From assembly GCF_015832195.1 (NCBI RefSeq), contig NC_052026.1, forward strand, positions 9,407,619-9,471,618: a stretch of DNA of 64,000 nucleotides, given 5' to 3'. Positions 39,137 through 51,911 of the stretch are shown in pieces. Numbering within the stretch: the stretch's first letter is position 1; every line of letters begins with the position of its first letter. A program made the position numbers and the translations under genes. The notes under the pieces are model-generated. The model was not told the DNA's origin and ran no database searches. It was given only the letters and a program-made list of their open reading frames with translations. Source of the DNA: Motacilla alba alba. Taxonomy: Eukaryota > Chordata > Aves > Passeriformes > Motacillidae.

Positions 39137-39158
39137 AAAAAAAAAAAAAAAAAAAAAA
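39137..39158. repeat. Poly(A) run, 22 bases
   Basis: Twenty-two consecutive A on the plus strand, the longest homopolymer in the window. I see no transposon body upstream and no target-site duplication, so it is not clearly a retroposon tail. Confidence 0.95.
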
Positions 39159-40839
39159 GAAAGTAGGAAGGGTCTATTCCATGACATTGACACACAAGTA
39201 AAACATGAATTTGCAAGGCACTGCTTTTCTTTCTTCCTGTCATAGCTGACAAGTCTCAAGGTTGAGAAATTCAGGACTAGAATCATGAGCAGCTGTATTT
39301 TTAACTCCCCCGTTGTATAAATTGGACATCAGAAGTACACCATTTTGAAGGAATTTGGAGTTCTCAATTTTGAACGTGCATTTAAATCACTGGGATTAAA
39401 GGAGACCCCTCAGAGACCCCATGAACAAACCAGCAGGATTCCTATTTGAAGACAAATAGAGCTCATTCTTGTTCTAATAAGCATGCTCACAATAACAGGG
39501 CACTGCATTAAAATTGTTACAGATAAATGACACTAGAGTTTGAATGAATTAGGATGAACAAGTACATTTCTACACACTAAGTCTTCAAGATCCAGTGGTC
39601 CAAATCCAAGCTTATATCAGAACACTCACTTATAGAACCAAAAAGTTCTAGAAATACAAGCAACAGCAGAAACATGTACACTTCAGTCTGTATTTGCAGT
39701 GCAGATGACAGTCAAACAACACCAGACAGAGTGGGAAGAATGAGGAGGGAATGGCAATTTCCTCTTCCAAGACATCTGATGGCTTCTCCTTGATATGGTC
39801 ACTGATAATTTTAAAGACTAGAAATATAAGAACTGTGCATTTTTAACTCTATCTCAAAGACAATTGTAGCTGTACCTCCGAGAGAAACTGTAAATGTCTG
39901 TATTCTTCTCTTTTTTTACAGTTAAATACATTCTAGTGAGCCAAAAGAATTATAAGCCTTCTGCAACAGACATTGAGAGGCACTGACACCAAAGTTTTGC
40001 TCTTTCTTCCTGTGTACGTTTCTGTAGTCTCATACTGACTTGAAAAAAAAATGCTTTCCACAACAACTTATTTCTGCCTATTTATTCTGTACATACATTA
40101 ATGGTAGGCTGACATTTCAGAGACTTGACAAATACAACCATACAGAGGAACCAAGGTAAATGACAGAAATACAGCTCTTCTCTGCCTCTCTGCTGGGGAA
40201 GCCATTTTGACATTATCTCTAAGCTACAACTGAAAAGCAGGATCTTTTAGACATTTAAATATTCCACATTAGCCTAATCAGCAACACAAAAAGCTGTGTT
40301 TTGACTCCTGCATCTTCACCTGTTTGGTTTCCAACACCTACCAGTCTCCAGGAGCTGTGACAGAGACATACCTTGCACATTCTCCTAAGAACCAATTACA
40401 TGCACTGCAAACTTTCTGCTCTGCTCTGTGTTGTACATCAGTTGCTTTAACACCATTTAAAAGCCAACAAATGTACATACACAGATTTCTGTGGTCAGGA
40501 CATCTGCACTTTCTCAACTGTTTCTAAAGCAGAAAAAAAATGCCTATTAGTTTAAAATTTGAAGAAAAATTGCCCACAGGAGGAATGGGCATTAGCCATG
40601 CTTCACTTCCCTCCTTTTTGTTGACATATGAAGCACTTTTTTCTTTCCAATTCACAGTGAGTCTAAAGAGGTGAATCAGTGCGCAGAGAAAAAGAGAGAA
40701 AGAGAGGAAAAAAGAAAAAAAACCCACAACCCTCTTTTTCCAGGGTGGGTATGAAATATGAAGGCCCAACAATTGTCTGAGCTCAGTGCATTGGAATAAC
40801 ATTGGTTAAATTATGGATAGTTTTGAATAGTGTCACTTT
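39159..40839. other. AT-rich non-coding stretch
   Basis: No gene, transposon or distinctive motif cluster is seen here. Confidence 0.45.
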
Positions 40840-42090
40840 TTTTTTCTCTGCAGATGGTTGTTCACACAAGGAGTCTGGCCTGCATAATTGTATCACTAAT
40901 AAGCAGTAAGGCAATTAGTTGTGTAAGTGTGCTATAATCATTCTAACAGAAGAGATGACGAAGAGACAAAAAAAGGAGGGGGGACAAAAAATGTCTTTTC
41001 TCAATTCATCAACTGACAGCCATAATTAGATATATATAATTGAAAATTCCACAGTAGGGGGGCCAGCTTATACAAATGAATTTTCTTTGCTTCTCTTATG
41101 CATTTTTTCCTTTTGCCTGAACATTCCCCCCAAGAAAAAGGCAGAAAATTTGTCATTCCAGGGGAGCGTATACTGTATGAACCACAGGCTGCTCATTCAG
41201 AGCAATGATGTCAGAATAACATCTTTCCCCCCCACTAAGAAATAGACAGCTTTGAACTGAGCCTTTATTAGCTGTTTTCAGTCAGTAGTGAATTAAAAAA
41301 ACCCAAAACCAAAAAGCCCACAACACAACAAAAAGAGCTCCACACCAATGCAGCCTTGGATGATCTATATCAGTTTGCAGAACATGAAATGTAAAACTCT
41401 GAGAGGAGAGGTCACCTTTTTTTTTTTCCTATTGACATGAAGACGGCTTGTTTTTGGTGCTGGGGGAAGAGTTCTGAGTTATAATAGAGCATTACATCAT
41501 CAAGTATTATGGGAAGAAGGGGATTTCTTTTGAGCGAAGCCTGATTATCAAAGGCTATAATTAAATTTGGGCTAAAAATGCCCAAGTGCTTATGAGTTTG
41601 TGGAAACTATGCACAGAGCAGCTTTCCACTGAATTAATCAGCTTGCAAGTTTTCATTATTCTGGAGCTTCTCTTTTTAAACTGTAAGCTCACAATCACAG
41701 CTTTTTTTTTTTTTTTTATCAACAAACTCTTCTAAAATTTAATTGGACAAACCTTAACTGATTTTTTTCCCCTTAAAGAGAATGTTAAGGCTGGAGCTTG
41801 TTAATTAAGTTCTTTAAGTGCCCCCAGCTGTGCAATAAATTTTCAAAGCTCCACCACTGCATTTTTTAGAACGTTTGCTCCCGTGTTTTGTAGTTAAAAT
41901 ATTTTTTTAAAAAGAAAAAGAACAAGCAAGAATAACAGAAGACTTTGGAAAATTCCCATACATACGGATGATCCTGGATGTCGAAAATTCAACTATTAGC
42001 AAACTGTGGCTGATTAGAATGTAGCAGCAACTACAGGAATGTTTTCAAGGACTGCAGTTAATTAATGTCTTCTAAAATAACTTAGCACCT
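40840..42090. promoter_or_regulatory. Candidate enhancer block (motif-dense)
   Basis: About 1.2 kb carries many developmental factor-like sites. There is a TCF/LEF-type ATCAAAGG at 41547-41554. A MEF2-like CTAAAAATG sits inside the inverted repeat GGGC...GCCC at 41569-41583. A homeodomain palindrome TTAATTAA lies at 41801-41808, and an NKX2-like TTAAGTG at 41814-41820. TAATTAG, ATTAATCAG and CTATAATTAAAT words fill the rest. ORFs are unusually short across the block. It is my strongest candidate for a deeply conserved non-coding element, but that is inferred from motif density only. Confidence 0.4.
41702..41717. repeat. Poly(T) run, 16 bases
   Basis: Sixteen consecutive T inside the candidate enhancer block. 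It is a simple length-variable tract. Confidence 0.9.
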
Positions 42091-43009
42091 CTTTTTATTT
42101 ATTTTTTTTAAAGAAGGCTCTGTGTTAGATGTGAATAATTCGAAGTATCCCATATAGTTGTTCCACAACAAAATGCTCCTATCTAACATCAGTGAAATGT
42201 TTTCTGAAACATTATGCAGAAACTTCCACTAATTCAAGGACCATATGCTTGGCAGCAAAAGTCAACATAGTTCTATTATCTTAAAAAATATCAGTGGCCA
42301 GAGTTCAAATCTGCAGGCCTCACAATGAGAGGATGAAGATGACATGAAAACTTGTGTCTTAACATCAGTTCACGCAGATATATATTTTCATGATTTACTA
42401 GCTAGCTATATATGTTTGATTTCTTAATATGCCAAAATATTCAGCACCAAATTATCCTCTACACAAAAAAAAATAAGTTATTAGATCTATACCTGGCAGG
42501 GAAAATTTATTGAACATTGTAATCATTATAGCTACAAGTGACAAACTTTTGGAAACTTGAGGCAGCTCAGAAAGTTTGTTTCTGAAGTACAGAAATAGTA
42601 TTATTTCAAGATCCAAGACTTGAAAAATTATTGTTTTCTTGCTTCTCTTATACCAAATCACTAATGGTCTAATGGAAGATCAATGTGTTCTCCCTGATGA
42701 AGAGAGTTGATCCTGGAGAACCTCACTCCTGACTTTTACTCATTTTAGTAGCCAAATTCCCTCTATCTTATCCAAATGTTCATTGTTCTGGAAGTCTGAC
42801 ACATCCTAACTGGCACTGAAAAGGCTGAAGAATGCAAATGAAGACAGCAACCTAACAGGCCAGTGATAAAACATGAGACAATACTTTGCCAGCCCTACAA
42901 AAGCCAAATATGTAAAAAAAAAATCCTTTTGTCTGTTTGTGTCAGGTGAGGCCCAAGATGCTGTTTCCAAGAATCTGTCATCTCCAGACTGAGTGAAGTT
43001 TGAGATCTG
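42091..43009. other. AT-rich non-coding stretch
   Basis: No gene is recognised. The minus-strand ORFs at 42452-42661 and 42806-43024 have no paired splice signals. Confidence 0.4.
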
Positions 43010-43235
43010 GTGAGGCCAGGCCACCTCAGCAGATGGAGGATGTTCCCCCAGCTTTTCTGCTCACAGGACCTTGTCCAAGCTCAGACAGAGGTGTCCTGTC
43101 CCAGGCAGGAGGGGGGACAGACCCAAGCTCACACATCCCCCCAGCACAGAGGTCGTGGCAGGGCGAGCAGTCACGGGCAGTTCTGCCTTCCCCTTGGGGG
43201 TTTGCCCTGTCAGGCCCACCCTAGGCCTAAGAGCT
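43010..43235. other. GC-rich, CpG-poor block
   Basis: About 225 bp are rich in CAGG, CCCC and GGGG words with a few CpG. All three plus-strand frames are open at once (43000-43224, 43010-43237 and 43071-43343), which is a composition effect. It may be the remnant of an old insertion. The minus-strand ORF next to it (43478-43227) has a more protein-like composition but lacks clear splice signals. Confidence 0.3.
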
Positions 43236-45706
43236 AGCCAAGTTAAGAGCTTTGTTTTGCTGTGCTTTTACCCAAAATATCATATGACCATTACAGAGCC
43301 AGGGGTTGTGCCAAAAACCTGGAATGAAATCACTGAACACTGAAATCCCAGTCAGCCTTCTGGAGATCTGCTGGTGATCACTGCCAGAAGCATCTTTGAA
43401 TGTTTTGGCTATTAGGAATTTTCTGATTGATCCCAACACACCCATGGATCCTAATGACTGTGTGGAATGACCTACCACTGCAAGAATACATTTCTCAACC
43501 TACTGTATCTATCACATTCCAGAGGAGAAAATACATATTCAGTTAAAGTCCTTACTTGTTTGTTCATTATTTCAAGCTGTTTCTTCAGCTCATAAGACAA
43601 CATTTTTCATTAGCAAAAATAAAATAGGATGCACACAAAGAAATGAGACTTACTTGGGAAATATCTTTCTGAAAACCAAAAAATAGCAACTACATTTTTC
43701 CTTTTGTTACAGCAGCTGCCTCAGGTGTTCTCTTTCTTGCAAACAATATAATTTATCAGATATTCTAAAAATCTATACTTAAGAAGTTCAATGAATGCAC
43801 ATTGTACTGTATTATTTTTCTTAAAGAATTAAGGGTTTTATTTTATCTTAAAAGATTCTTGGCTGCATTTCCACGGTGCACAATGACACATTTGGTTCTT
43901 TGTGTTTCTAACTAAGTAATGACATAGTTCCTCTAAACCATGAAAAAGGTTGCGTTTGACCAAACAAGAAAGGATGAACTTCTTGGAAATTCTATTGACT
44001 GGATCTTGCATTAGACCCAGAACACTGGGACAAATCCTTTCTCCCTGCAGACCCCTGCTAAACCTGGCTATAGCTGCAGTGGAACTACATTGTTTCCTCC
44101 TTATTCACTGGGTACAGTAGTATCAACACAAACTGTACTCAACTGCTGAAAGCTTGATTCTCAAACATATGGATATGTTGAAAATTAAATTGCAGGGTTT
44201 ATTTGAATTTATAGACAGCTCGGTGAATGTATTTTTGAGATACAGTCTCCATCAAGGAGATAGATGTCACCTGCCATGAGGAACATGATTGTATAATGTT
44301 AAAATGCCACATTCTCTTTGTAGGTAATTCTATTCACTTGCTTCCTGCAAAGATTTGGGTAATGAACACTTGAGCATCTGTGGTGTGGCTTTTTTTTCTC
44401 CCTTTTCCTACTCCCCTCCTCCCCCTTCTCAGAATCTTTCTCTGGATTTGTATTTCTTTAATGAATATAAACCCTGCCCTGATTCTTTTTAGCAAGTCCA
44501 CTTTTGCATTATATTACTGTGGCGTTTCTGCTCTTTTATTAAGATCCCCACCACTTCTAAACAGAGAAAATGCAGGACAGAGTAAAAAAGATCCACGTGA
44601 AACTGCTGAGCCTGTGAGGCAAATAATTCTCTAGAATCAGCCAACAATGTGGGAATTTCTGTAAAAGAGTTGTGTTATCTTGTTTGTTTACATGCAAAGA
44701 TTTCTTATTTTCTTTTTCATCATCTAGTCAATTGCAATTGTCACTTCATTGTAAGCCTTAAATCCAAGCAATATTTCTCATACCCAAGTCATTTTCTGAA
44801 GAATGGCGTCTGGTCTGAAATACTGGGCTCTACTACAGCAAACAAATGCAAACAGCTTGCAGGAAATCATTTAGTACACACAAATCTTCCCTCCACCTGT
44901 AATTTTTTTTGCTGCTTTTACCCATTCTCTGATTATTTAGATTTTTACAACATTTTGCACATAGTTTGTAATCCTCAACTAACTGTTATTTACTATTGGG
45001 AATTTTATTTACTAAGATTAACAGCTCACAAACAGAATGCTAAACTAAATTCTACTTGTCTTTGCAGTAAATTGAAAACATATTCATACTTATTCATACC
45101 ACAATCAAAAGTAAATAATTACACCAAAAAGTAAAGTTCAGCCAAAACAAGTACCAAATAAATACCAAAATAACACAAGTCATCTGACATCCTTTTCTTC
45201 TCCAACAGGCTCCCAAGCTAGATTAGAAAATGCTGTTGAGAATAATTAAAAAGTACTGAAAAACTAGAGAGTAAGATTACTCTACTTGATGTTAGCTCAA
45301 AATAGAAAGAGGAAAGATTTGGGTTTATCTTCATCTAAATAAACTGCCTGTATAACTTCCATCTACTTAGTGTTGGCTCACAGAGAAGAGTTCTACTATA
45401 GAGAGAAGATTTCAATCTTGTTCCTGACAAGAACAGAAGAAGAAACAAGGAAGTAAGTATATTTCTGAGATATCCTCAATCCCCCATTCCTCAAACCCCA
45501 TACAAGAGAAACAAAACCCAAAACAATAGCAGGAGGATAGTAGCCAAATAGCAGAGCTGAATATAGGAATAAACTAAACTGCAAAGCACAAACTTCCTTA
45601 AAAGACATTTTAAGATGAGAAGTACATTAAAGAGAAGTAAAAATAAATAATGTGGCATGAAAAACTTTCCAAGATTATGGTAAGATAATTCTGGCCCCAA
45701 ACATAC
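43236..45706. other. AT-rich non-coding stretch
   Basis: No gene is supported. The 161-codon plus-strand ORF at 44649-45134 is the longest in the window. Its translation is rich in Cys, Tyr, Phe, Asn and His with no domain-like pattern, so I treat it as a chance ORF. Confidence 0.4.
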
Positions 45707-45831
45707 TTATATTCCACAGCTCAGCATGGTTTTCATTGTAGCACATTAGCTGTGCCAGCATCCACCAAAACTGAGAAACTGTAATGAAGGAGGAGTCAGT
45801 CAGTGCCACCTCTAGGATGAGAGAAAATGGG
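45707..45831 (-). other. Exon-like island on minus strand, product unknown
   Basis: On the minus strand 125 bases are bounded by an acceptor (ATCACATTTCCCCAG before 45831) and a donor (AATATAA|GTATGT after 45707). One frame is open for 41 codons and includes SQFWWMLAQLMCYNENHAEL, an amphipathic-helix-like segment that could fit a HEAT/ARM-type helical protein. Alternative acceptors exist inside it at TCATCCTAG and TTCATTACAG. The product is unrecognised. It lies 1.8 kb downstream, in minus sense, of the larger island at 47638-48032, so the two could be consecutive exons. Confidence 0.22.
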
Positions 45832-47637
45832 CTGGGGAAATGTGATACAGGAAAGTACATCAGGAAATCATCTTCCACTCCTCTGGTTAATTTTTACTAG
45901 CAAATCTCTTGAAAAGCACTGTACTGTATCAAGGGCCTTGATGTTTTTAAAACAAAGAATTTATGGGCACTAGAAATGTAACCTACCTTCCTTTGTTCAC
46001 TGAAATACATCATCATTTTGTGTCTTGTGGTAGCAAAAGTAATTTAGAGGATCCTGACAGAAATAATATATATATCATTAAATCTGTCCATTAATATACT
46101 CGTGGTATTATAAACATAGCAGTTTGTGGATGACAGAATCTAAAACCAACTCATTTGTTTGTGTCAGTATTAAAATGTAATACATTTTCTTTTCAGATTC
46201 AAGCCAAGTGAGGAGAGCCTTCTCAGAAAGTTATCTCTAAACAAGGCACAAAGAACTCAGAGATTAAAATGTAACCTTTGAACATCATTTGCAATTTGCT
46301 GCAGCTCTTAGATATATTGAGAACAATGGTCTCGGCTCAGGTCTGAGATCAAGCTGCTCACAAAGAAACAATACTCATTATCATAACTAACATTACTACT
46401 TGCAAGGGAGTAATAAACTGTAAACCCAAGGCTTTTAGGGGCCTAGTCTGACATAATCAGACACTGGAATTATTAATATCTACTTCTTGTATAGAAATCT
46501 AAGCTGATTTATCAGACTGGTAAGATCAAATGAATACTGAGCTATGCAGAATCCATATAAGTGATTCTTGAGAATTTCTACCTGGACAATTTAATGCACA
46601 CACATTAGTACCCTTCCATGCATGCATCAAACACGAGTGTTTATTGAAGTACAGAAGGACAAGCATAAAGTTACAGGAAAAAGGTAACACTTGCTACTAG
46701 ACTGAATATGTACAGCTCTGCCAAGTAGGATGGGGCATCCAAGTGGGATGATCATGGGGCATCTCAAAGGTTAAACACCCCTGCAGGACTTTTCCTTAAG
46801 ACAGAGCAGCACCACACAAATGGCTGGTTACACATAGGACAGGGCATATGAAGCTACTACTGGTCTCCTGAGATCCAAAGTCTATTATTACTAGCTAGAT
46901 GTTTTTAGGATATCATAACGTACAGTATCTGTAATACATAGCAAATGTAGCAGCAACACCTGCCAGGAGAGGAATCAAACATACTACATTATTTATATAA
47001 ACATGTCTGGAAAAAGTCTTCCATCACTTCCTTGGGGAAAACACTGGTAAAGTCTGTGTGCTTTCTAAAGCTTTCCAACTATAAAAGAAAAAATTACTAA
47101 GTCACAAATGTGGCAAGCCCAGCATAAATAACCCCGAAGAATCCTACAGAAAACAATAATATATCATGTCTGGAAACATCACTGAATTTCTCAATGAGTA
47201 TACATGGATTGCCTACAAAGTGGGAGCAAACTTCCCCATTTTTCTATCTCCTTTGTTTTGTGTCTCAATGGGCGTGTCCAGAGAAGGGTGACAGAGCTGG
47301 GGAAGGGTTTATTTATATTCTACTACAGTAAAAAGGGGTCTTTTGAAAGATTCTAATGGCTACACTGAATGTCTGAATTATCAGTTATGAGAATGAACCT
47401 CTTTATTAAGGTCTAAGATGCTGCTATAGCTTCCCACACAATGCTAGGACACACAGGGCAGCTCTAAGGAAGCCCTTTGAATAACAGTCCACATTAAGGT
47501 AATTTATTTCATTAGCATGACTTCAGTTAGCTGGTTTTCACTGGACATTCTTTACTTTTCCAGCGTCAACAAATGGACATTAGGAATTTTGTCTAATTTT
47601 TAATACAAGAAAAAAATCTTAAATTCAGAAATCCTAC
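45832..47637. other. Non-coding stretch between two exon-like islands
   Basis: No gene is seen. If the flanking islands are exons, this would be an intron of about 1.8 kb on the minus strand. Confidence 0.35.
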
Positions 47638-48032
47638 ATTGGAGCAGGAGTGCCTATGCCAGCAAATCTCTGAGAGCAGTGGAGTAACAACCATAATAAG
47701 TTCAACACAAGTAGTATCGTTAAAAAGGAGCAGAGGCACAGCATTGACTAATGCAGGTGCTACGCCTTTACCAAGGTTACTGGCAGAGCACAGAGATAAA
47801 GCAGCCAAACCATTCAATGTGACAGGATTTGTGCTAAGATCTCCTGCAGAGATCTGGAAGAACAGCTGATACATAACACGAAGACAACTGCTGTGCTTTT
47901 CTTGCTTCTGCACATGCTTCGGCACCGGCATTTGAATGGCTGAAGAGATTAATTCAGACAGTGAGGAATTCCCCAGAAAACTGAGCAATAAATGTTCAAC
48001 AGGCACTTTACTGTTCAAATATTCTGTGCCCG
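47638..48032 (-). CDS. Candidate coding exon, unidentified helical protein
   Basis: On the minus strand 395 bases are bounded by an acceptor (CATTAGCATCCTTTGCAG before 48032) and a donor-like GTAGGA after 47638. One frame stays open for 131 codons (two leading bases, then whole codons, ending in phase 0). The peptide is rich in Leu, Ser, Val and Ala with repeated helix-like blocks, for example PVEHLLLSFLGNSSLSELIS and NAVPLLLFNDTTCVELIM. This suits an alpha-solenoid (HEAT/ARM-like) protein. I compared it from memory with meiotic and HEAT-repeat proteins and found no convincing match. An open frame of this length is less likely by chance than the other islands, but the donor is only fair. It could be a real exon, a pseudogene exon or chance. 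Confidence 0.28.
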
Positions 48033-51000
48033 CTGCAAAGGATGCTAATGAAGTTGTTGACAGTGTTCTCATTTATGCTAGTAAAGTGAAATATCTACAA
48101 TATCTGGTGAGGCACCATGTGCCGTTTCCTACTGATAAAGGGACTTGAAAAATAAGTGCTGATCAGCAGCAACAGTTTTATGGGAAAAGAGCTACTGAAG
48201 AAGTAAGGCCACAAAGTGGGGTAACATGGCCCAAGGAAGCTGAAAACTGCCCAAGCTTTTTGTTTCCCTGAAATGGTGTCACTATCAGCTCTGACTAGAG
48301 GACAGCCAATGCTGTTTGTGACTGGTGTCCAAGTTTCACACACGCTGCTCTGAACAGCTCCATAGAAAAACAATTGTTTCCTGGTTCCCATTTTTATTGT
48401 ATGTGCACAAATGCATGTACCAAACAGCAGGGATGCTTCCTGCATCACAAGAGCCAGGTCATGTTATTCTTCTGCCTGATTCAAAGCAGAGATTCTCACC
48501 CCTGATCATCCTATCTCAAGCAGAGTAGAGATATGAACATCCTTCTGCATGCTAGAGCAATTTCTAAATTATTTCACACACAAAAAAGCATCAGACATTT
48601 TCTGTTCATACTCTGCTTCTTGTAACTAATTAGAACTAAATGATTTTACTGTAGTATGTTAAGCTGCAGCTAAAGTTTCTTTACCTGTGGAGTACTGAAA
48701 TCTGTCTGCAATTCTCATTCTATTTTGATTCTTTTTTTTTGCTTGTTTAGTTTTATGTTTAAAAAGTTAAAGTCTACTGTCAAAACCTCATCTTGATTAC
48801 GTGGATTTTCAGAATTTTTTCAGGAGTTCCTGAAAGATTACTTGAACAATAGCATCCATCTCCACAAAGTATATGAAAAAAACTCCCTAACAAATTTAAA
48901 TTACTCTTAATGAAGAAATGATAAAAGATATGCTTAAAAAATACAGATTTGATTCAGCTGCTGAGCATTAGCTGGATTATTAGTCGAGATTATCACCTTA
49001 AAAATATCTGGTTTCCAAAAAATATTTTAAGAAAAGGCATTTATCTCACATTTACAAGACATTCACTCTTCTAATAATAGAGTAAGAAATCTGGGATAAA
49101 AAGAGGTTGATTTCACATTATTTCTATTTCTCTACAAGTCTATTTCTGGAGACCAGTTATCAGAAGTTGAAACTCAGCAAAAATTTAATCAGGTAAAATG
49201 GACAAGGCAGAGGAAATACTGCTCTGAGCTGATAGTGAGCATCAGCCAGCTCTGCCCCCAAGAAACTTCTCCTAATGCACACATCCTCTGACTGCTAACA
49301 ACAACAGAGCTATAAAAGGCATCGTTACACCAAGCTCATATCCAGAATTACTGCACTTGTGTGGTGTATGACTGCAGGCCTCCCAGAGAATGCTTGCCAA
49401 AACCAGAGAGGTTTATCTGGAAACAGGATTGGATTTTCTATTAGCCTATAAACAAAACATCAGCTAAACATGACTTAGGAACAAATTTATAGTGTGCAGT
49501 TTCTCTTTCTGAACTCAGATTTGGTTTCAAACTGTATTCTTCCTTATGCTTATATATGTGTACATAAACATATCTATATACACACATACAAATATACACG
49601 TCATACCAAGAAAAAGTAGACTCTTACACATATTTATGAAATTATTTTGCCATTTGATTAGAAGAACATGGCTGAAATTCTATTCTCACTGCAATGTAGC
49701 ACACTCCATCAGTCTCTATATTAGGCATCTTGGTCATTTTCTCATACCTAATTTACAAAGCAAAAAATCCTTTTTGCCATTCCCCTCGCCTCCAAAAAGG
49801 GGACTTTTCCCCCTTGTGATCAATTTCATGCCATTTACTTTAAACAGAGATATCAAATTGTTTAACATTTTAACCACACTATGTTCTGGTAATTCAATCC
49901 TTTGGATTTGCTTGGGTGTCCCAAAGTGTTTTGAGTTCAAACAGCAGAAAGAAACTGCAGCGCTGGTCAGTCCCCTCTTAAATCTTCTTATGGATTTCAT
50001 TTGCTGTGTGGCCTGAGAGAGGTCAAAAGGTTTTCTCACAGAAGTAGAATTTGAGAAATAATCACCTTATAGACCCACTAAATCAATCATAATTAATGCA
50101 CTTGCCTAGTTCTGTCAGAGAATTGCTGCTAGAGGGCAAAATAAAGAGGCCCCTTCTAATACAATTTGAAAAGAGATCAGATCTGTCATTTCATCTAATA
50201 ATTGAGCCAAATGAGAAAAGAGAAGGGTCAGAGTTCATCTGGTGACCTTATGTAAACCCAATAATACATAATTCATTTTCATTTTATGGAATTCATAAGA
50301 TGCTGTAAACTGTCAAGATACAGACTCATCTGCTTCAGCTTCCAACAAAACCTTCCTGCTCATCACACAACACACACTGAGCTGCCAAAACTTTTAAGTG
50401 GTATATTCTGGCAGAATAATCCAAAAGCCTTCAACAAGGACTGGTATTTAATTCATTCTTCCAAGCGTGTGAAGTTAATAACTGAATAAATCACTCGCAG
50501 CTCTTTCTGAATGATATAAAACCTGTAATTTATTTACTGAGTGTTACAAATACAGTTAAAACATGTTTTCATGCAAAATGGTTTCTTTTCTTTTTTATTG
50601 TTGTTATAAAACATTTTTTTTGTGAACATAGAACGTAAATACATATGCCCTCAGAAAAGAATACTTCATTCTAAGTCTTAACTGACCATATTCAGTAGAA
50701 CTCATTTCCATTATTAGCAACAAACCAAAAATAAACTGGAGACCTATTAAGGAAATATTTCTCTAGTGGGGAGGTTGCCCTTAAAGCTGAATATTAATTG
50801 AAAATATCAGAGTCACCTTTCCAGTTTGACTTAGCCTTTTCAGTTCCTTGGCTACATTCTTTACTCACTCACACTGCCACAACCAAGTTAGAGCTGTCTC
50901 TAAGTAATAAAGTGAATTGATGGTTTATGAGTTATTCCTCAGTGCTTTGTCTCCTTTACTGTCAATACAACCAACATGTAGCAGAGAATCTGGGCACTCA

Positions 51001-51911
51001 TGACAGAATTTCCTAAGGCGAATCTGGGCTTTTGGGGAGAAGAAATTTTTTTATTGAACCAGTCAACAACACAGGAGGTGGGGAATCAGCAGGGATGCTT
51101 TTGACTAATTCCTAAGTTTGAAACATGAGCAACAAATTTGGAAAGAATATGGAAGCTGAGAATGAATCTAAGTTGATATGCTAATAATAACAAATGGTAC
51201 TATGATCCAGCATGAAACTTGACTTAGTGGTGGCCTTGGACCATCACAGCTAGGACAGCAATACCATTATGAAAGTTTATAAAACACTTCCAATATTTGG
51301 TTTGTTTAGAGATGAGGGGGTTTCATACTGCTTTTTGTGCCATTTGTAAAACACTCAAGGCTGCAGGTAAGAAAAATGTTAAATAACTGGGCCAAGATAC
51401 TCTAGACTATACTGTCCACTACAAGTCCTGCTGAATAGAAACCATATTAAAGATACTGCTTGATGTTTCATTGGCTCAAATCACTTAAGCTTCAAGCTCT
51501 TGCCCTACATTGAACAGGTTTATAAAGCTGAGACTATAAAGCTGCCATAAATGAGAACAGATGATTCTCCTTGACATAAAGCATTTCTGTACTAATCTCG
51601 AGGCCTAGTAGAAAGTTGGGTTAGGAAGTACTGAGCAGATTTCATACCACGGTTGGGAAAAATCACACAGTCCCCTGACAGGTTCCCAGCCAGTGTAACC
51701 TAGAGCTCTCTCAAATTATTTCAAAGTCTGTTGTGTTATCTGGCCACTCAGTGCAATGGAAGCACAGATTTGTATTAAGTCCTCTTTCTCAGCTGTAGCA
51801 GGCTGAAGACTGAGCCTTTTTCCTTCTGTAATACAACTCCATAGAGATCACTTTAACAATTGAGAAAAATAAAATTCCATACTAAACCACCATATGGTGT
51901 CATGTTTCCAG
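48033..51911. other. Non-coding stretch, AT-rich
   Basis: No gene is supported. The plus-strand ORF at 49546-50016 (156 codons) begins in a TA/CA-rich tract and reads as low-quality Ile/Tyr/Phe/Lys sequence. It is treated as chance. Confidence 0.4.
49545..49600. repeat. Degenerate TA/CA-rich tract
   Basis: Interrupted TATATA, CATA and CACACA words form a decayed dinucleotide microsatellite of about 55 bp. Confidence 0.6.

Noticed and set aside
39137..39158. Poly(A) run as the tail of a processed pseudogene or retroposon
   Set aside because: No recognisable body precedes it and no target-site duplication flanks it.
44649..45134. Longest ORF in the window, 161 codons, plus strand
   Set aside because: The translation is rich in Cys, Tyr, His, Phe and Asn with no domain-like pattern, there are no flanking splice signals, and a frame of this length is borderline expected by chance in 64 kb.
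47638..48077. Alternative acceptor at 48078 for the 395-bp island, which would imply a frameshift
   Set aside because: The acceptor at 48033-48050 (TTTGCAG) gives a continuous frame without any frameshift, so a broken exon need not be invoked here.
49546..50016. 156-codon ORF, plus strand
   Set aside because: It begins inside a TA/CA dinucleotide tract and has random-like composition; no splice signals or start context support it.
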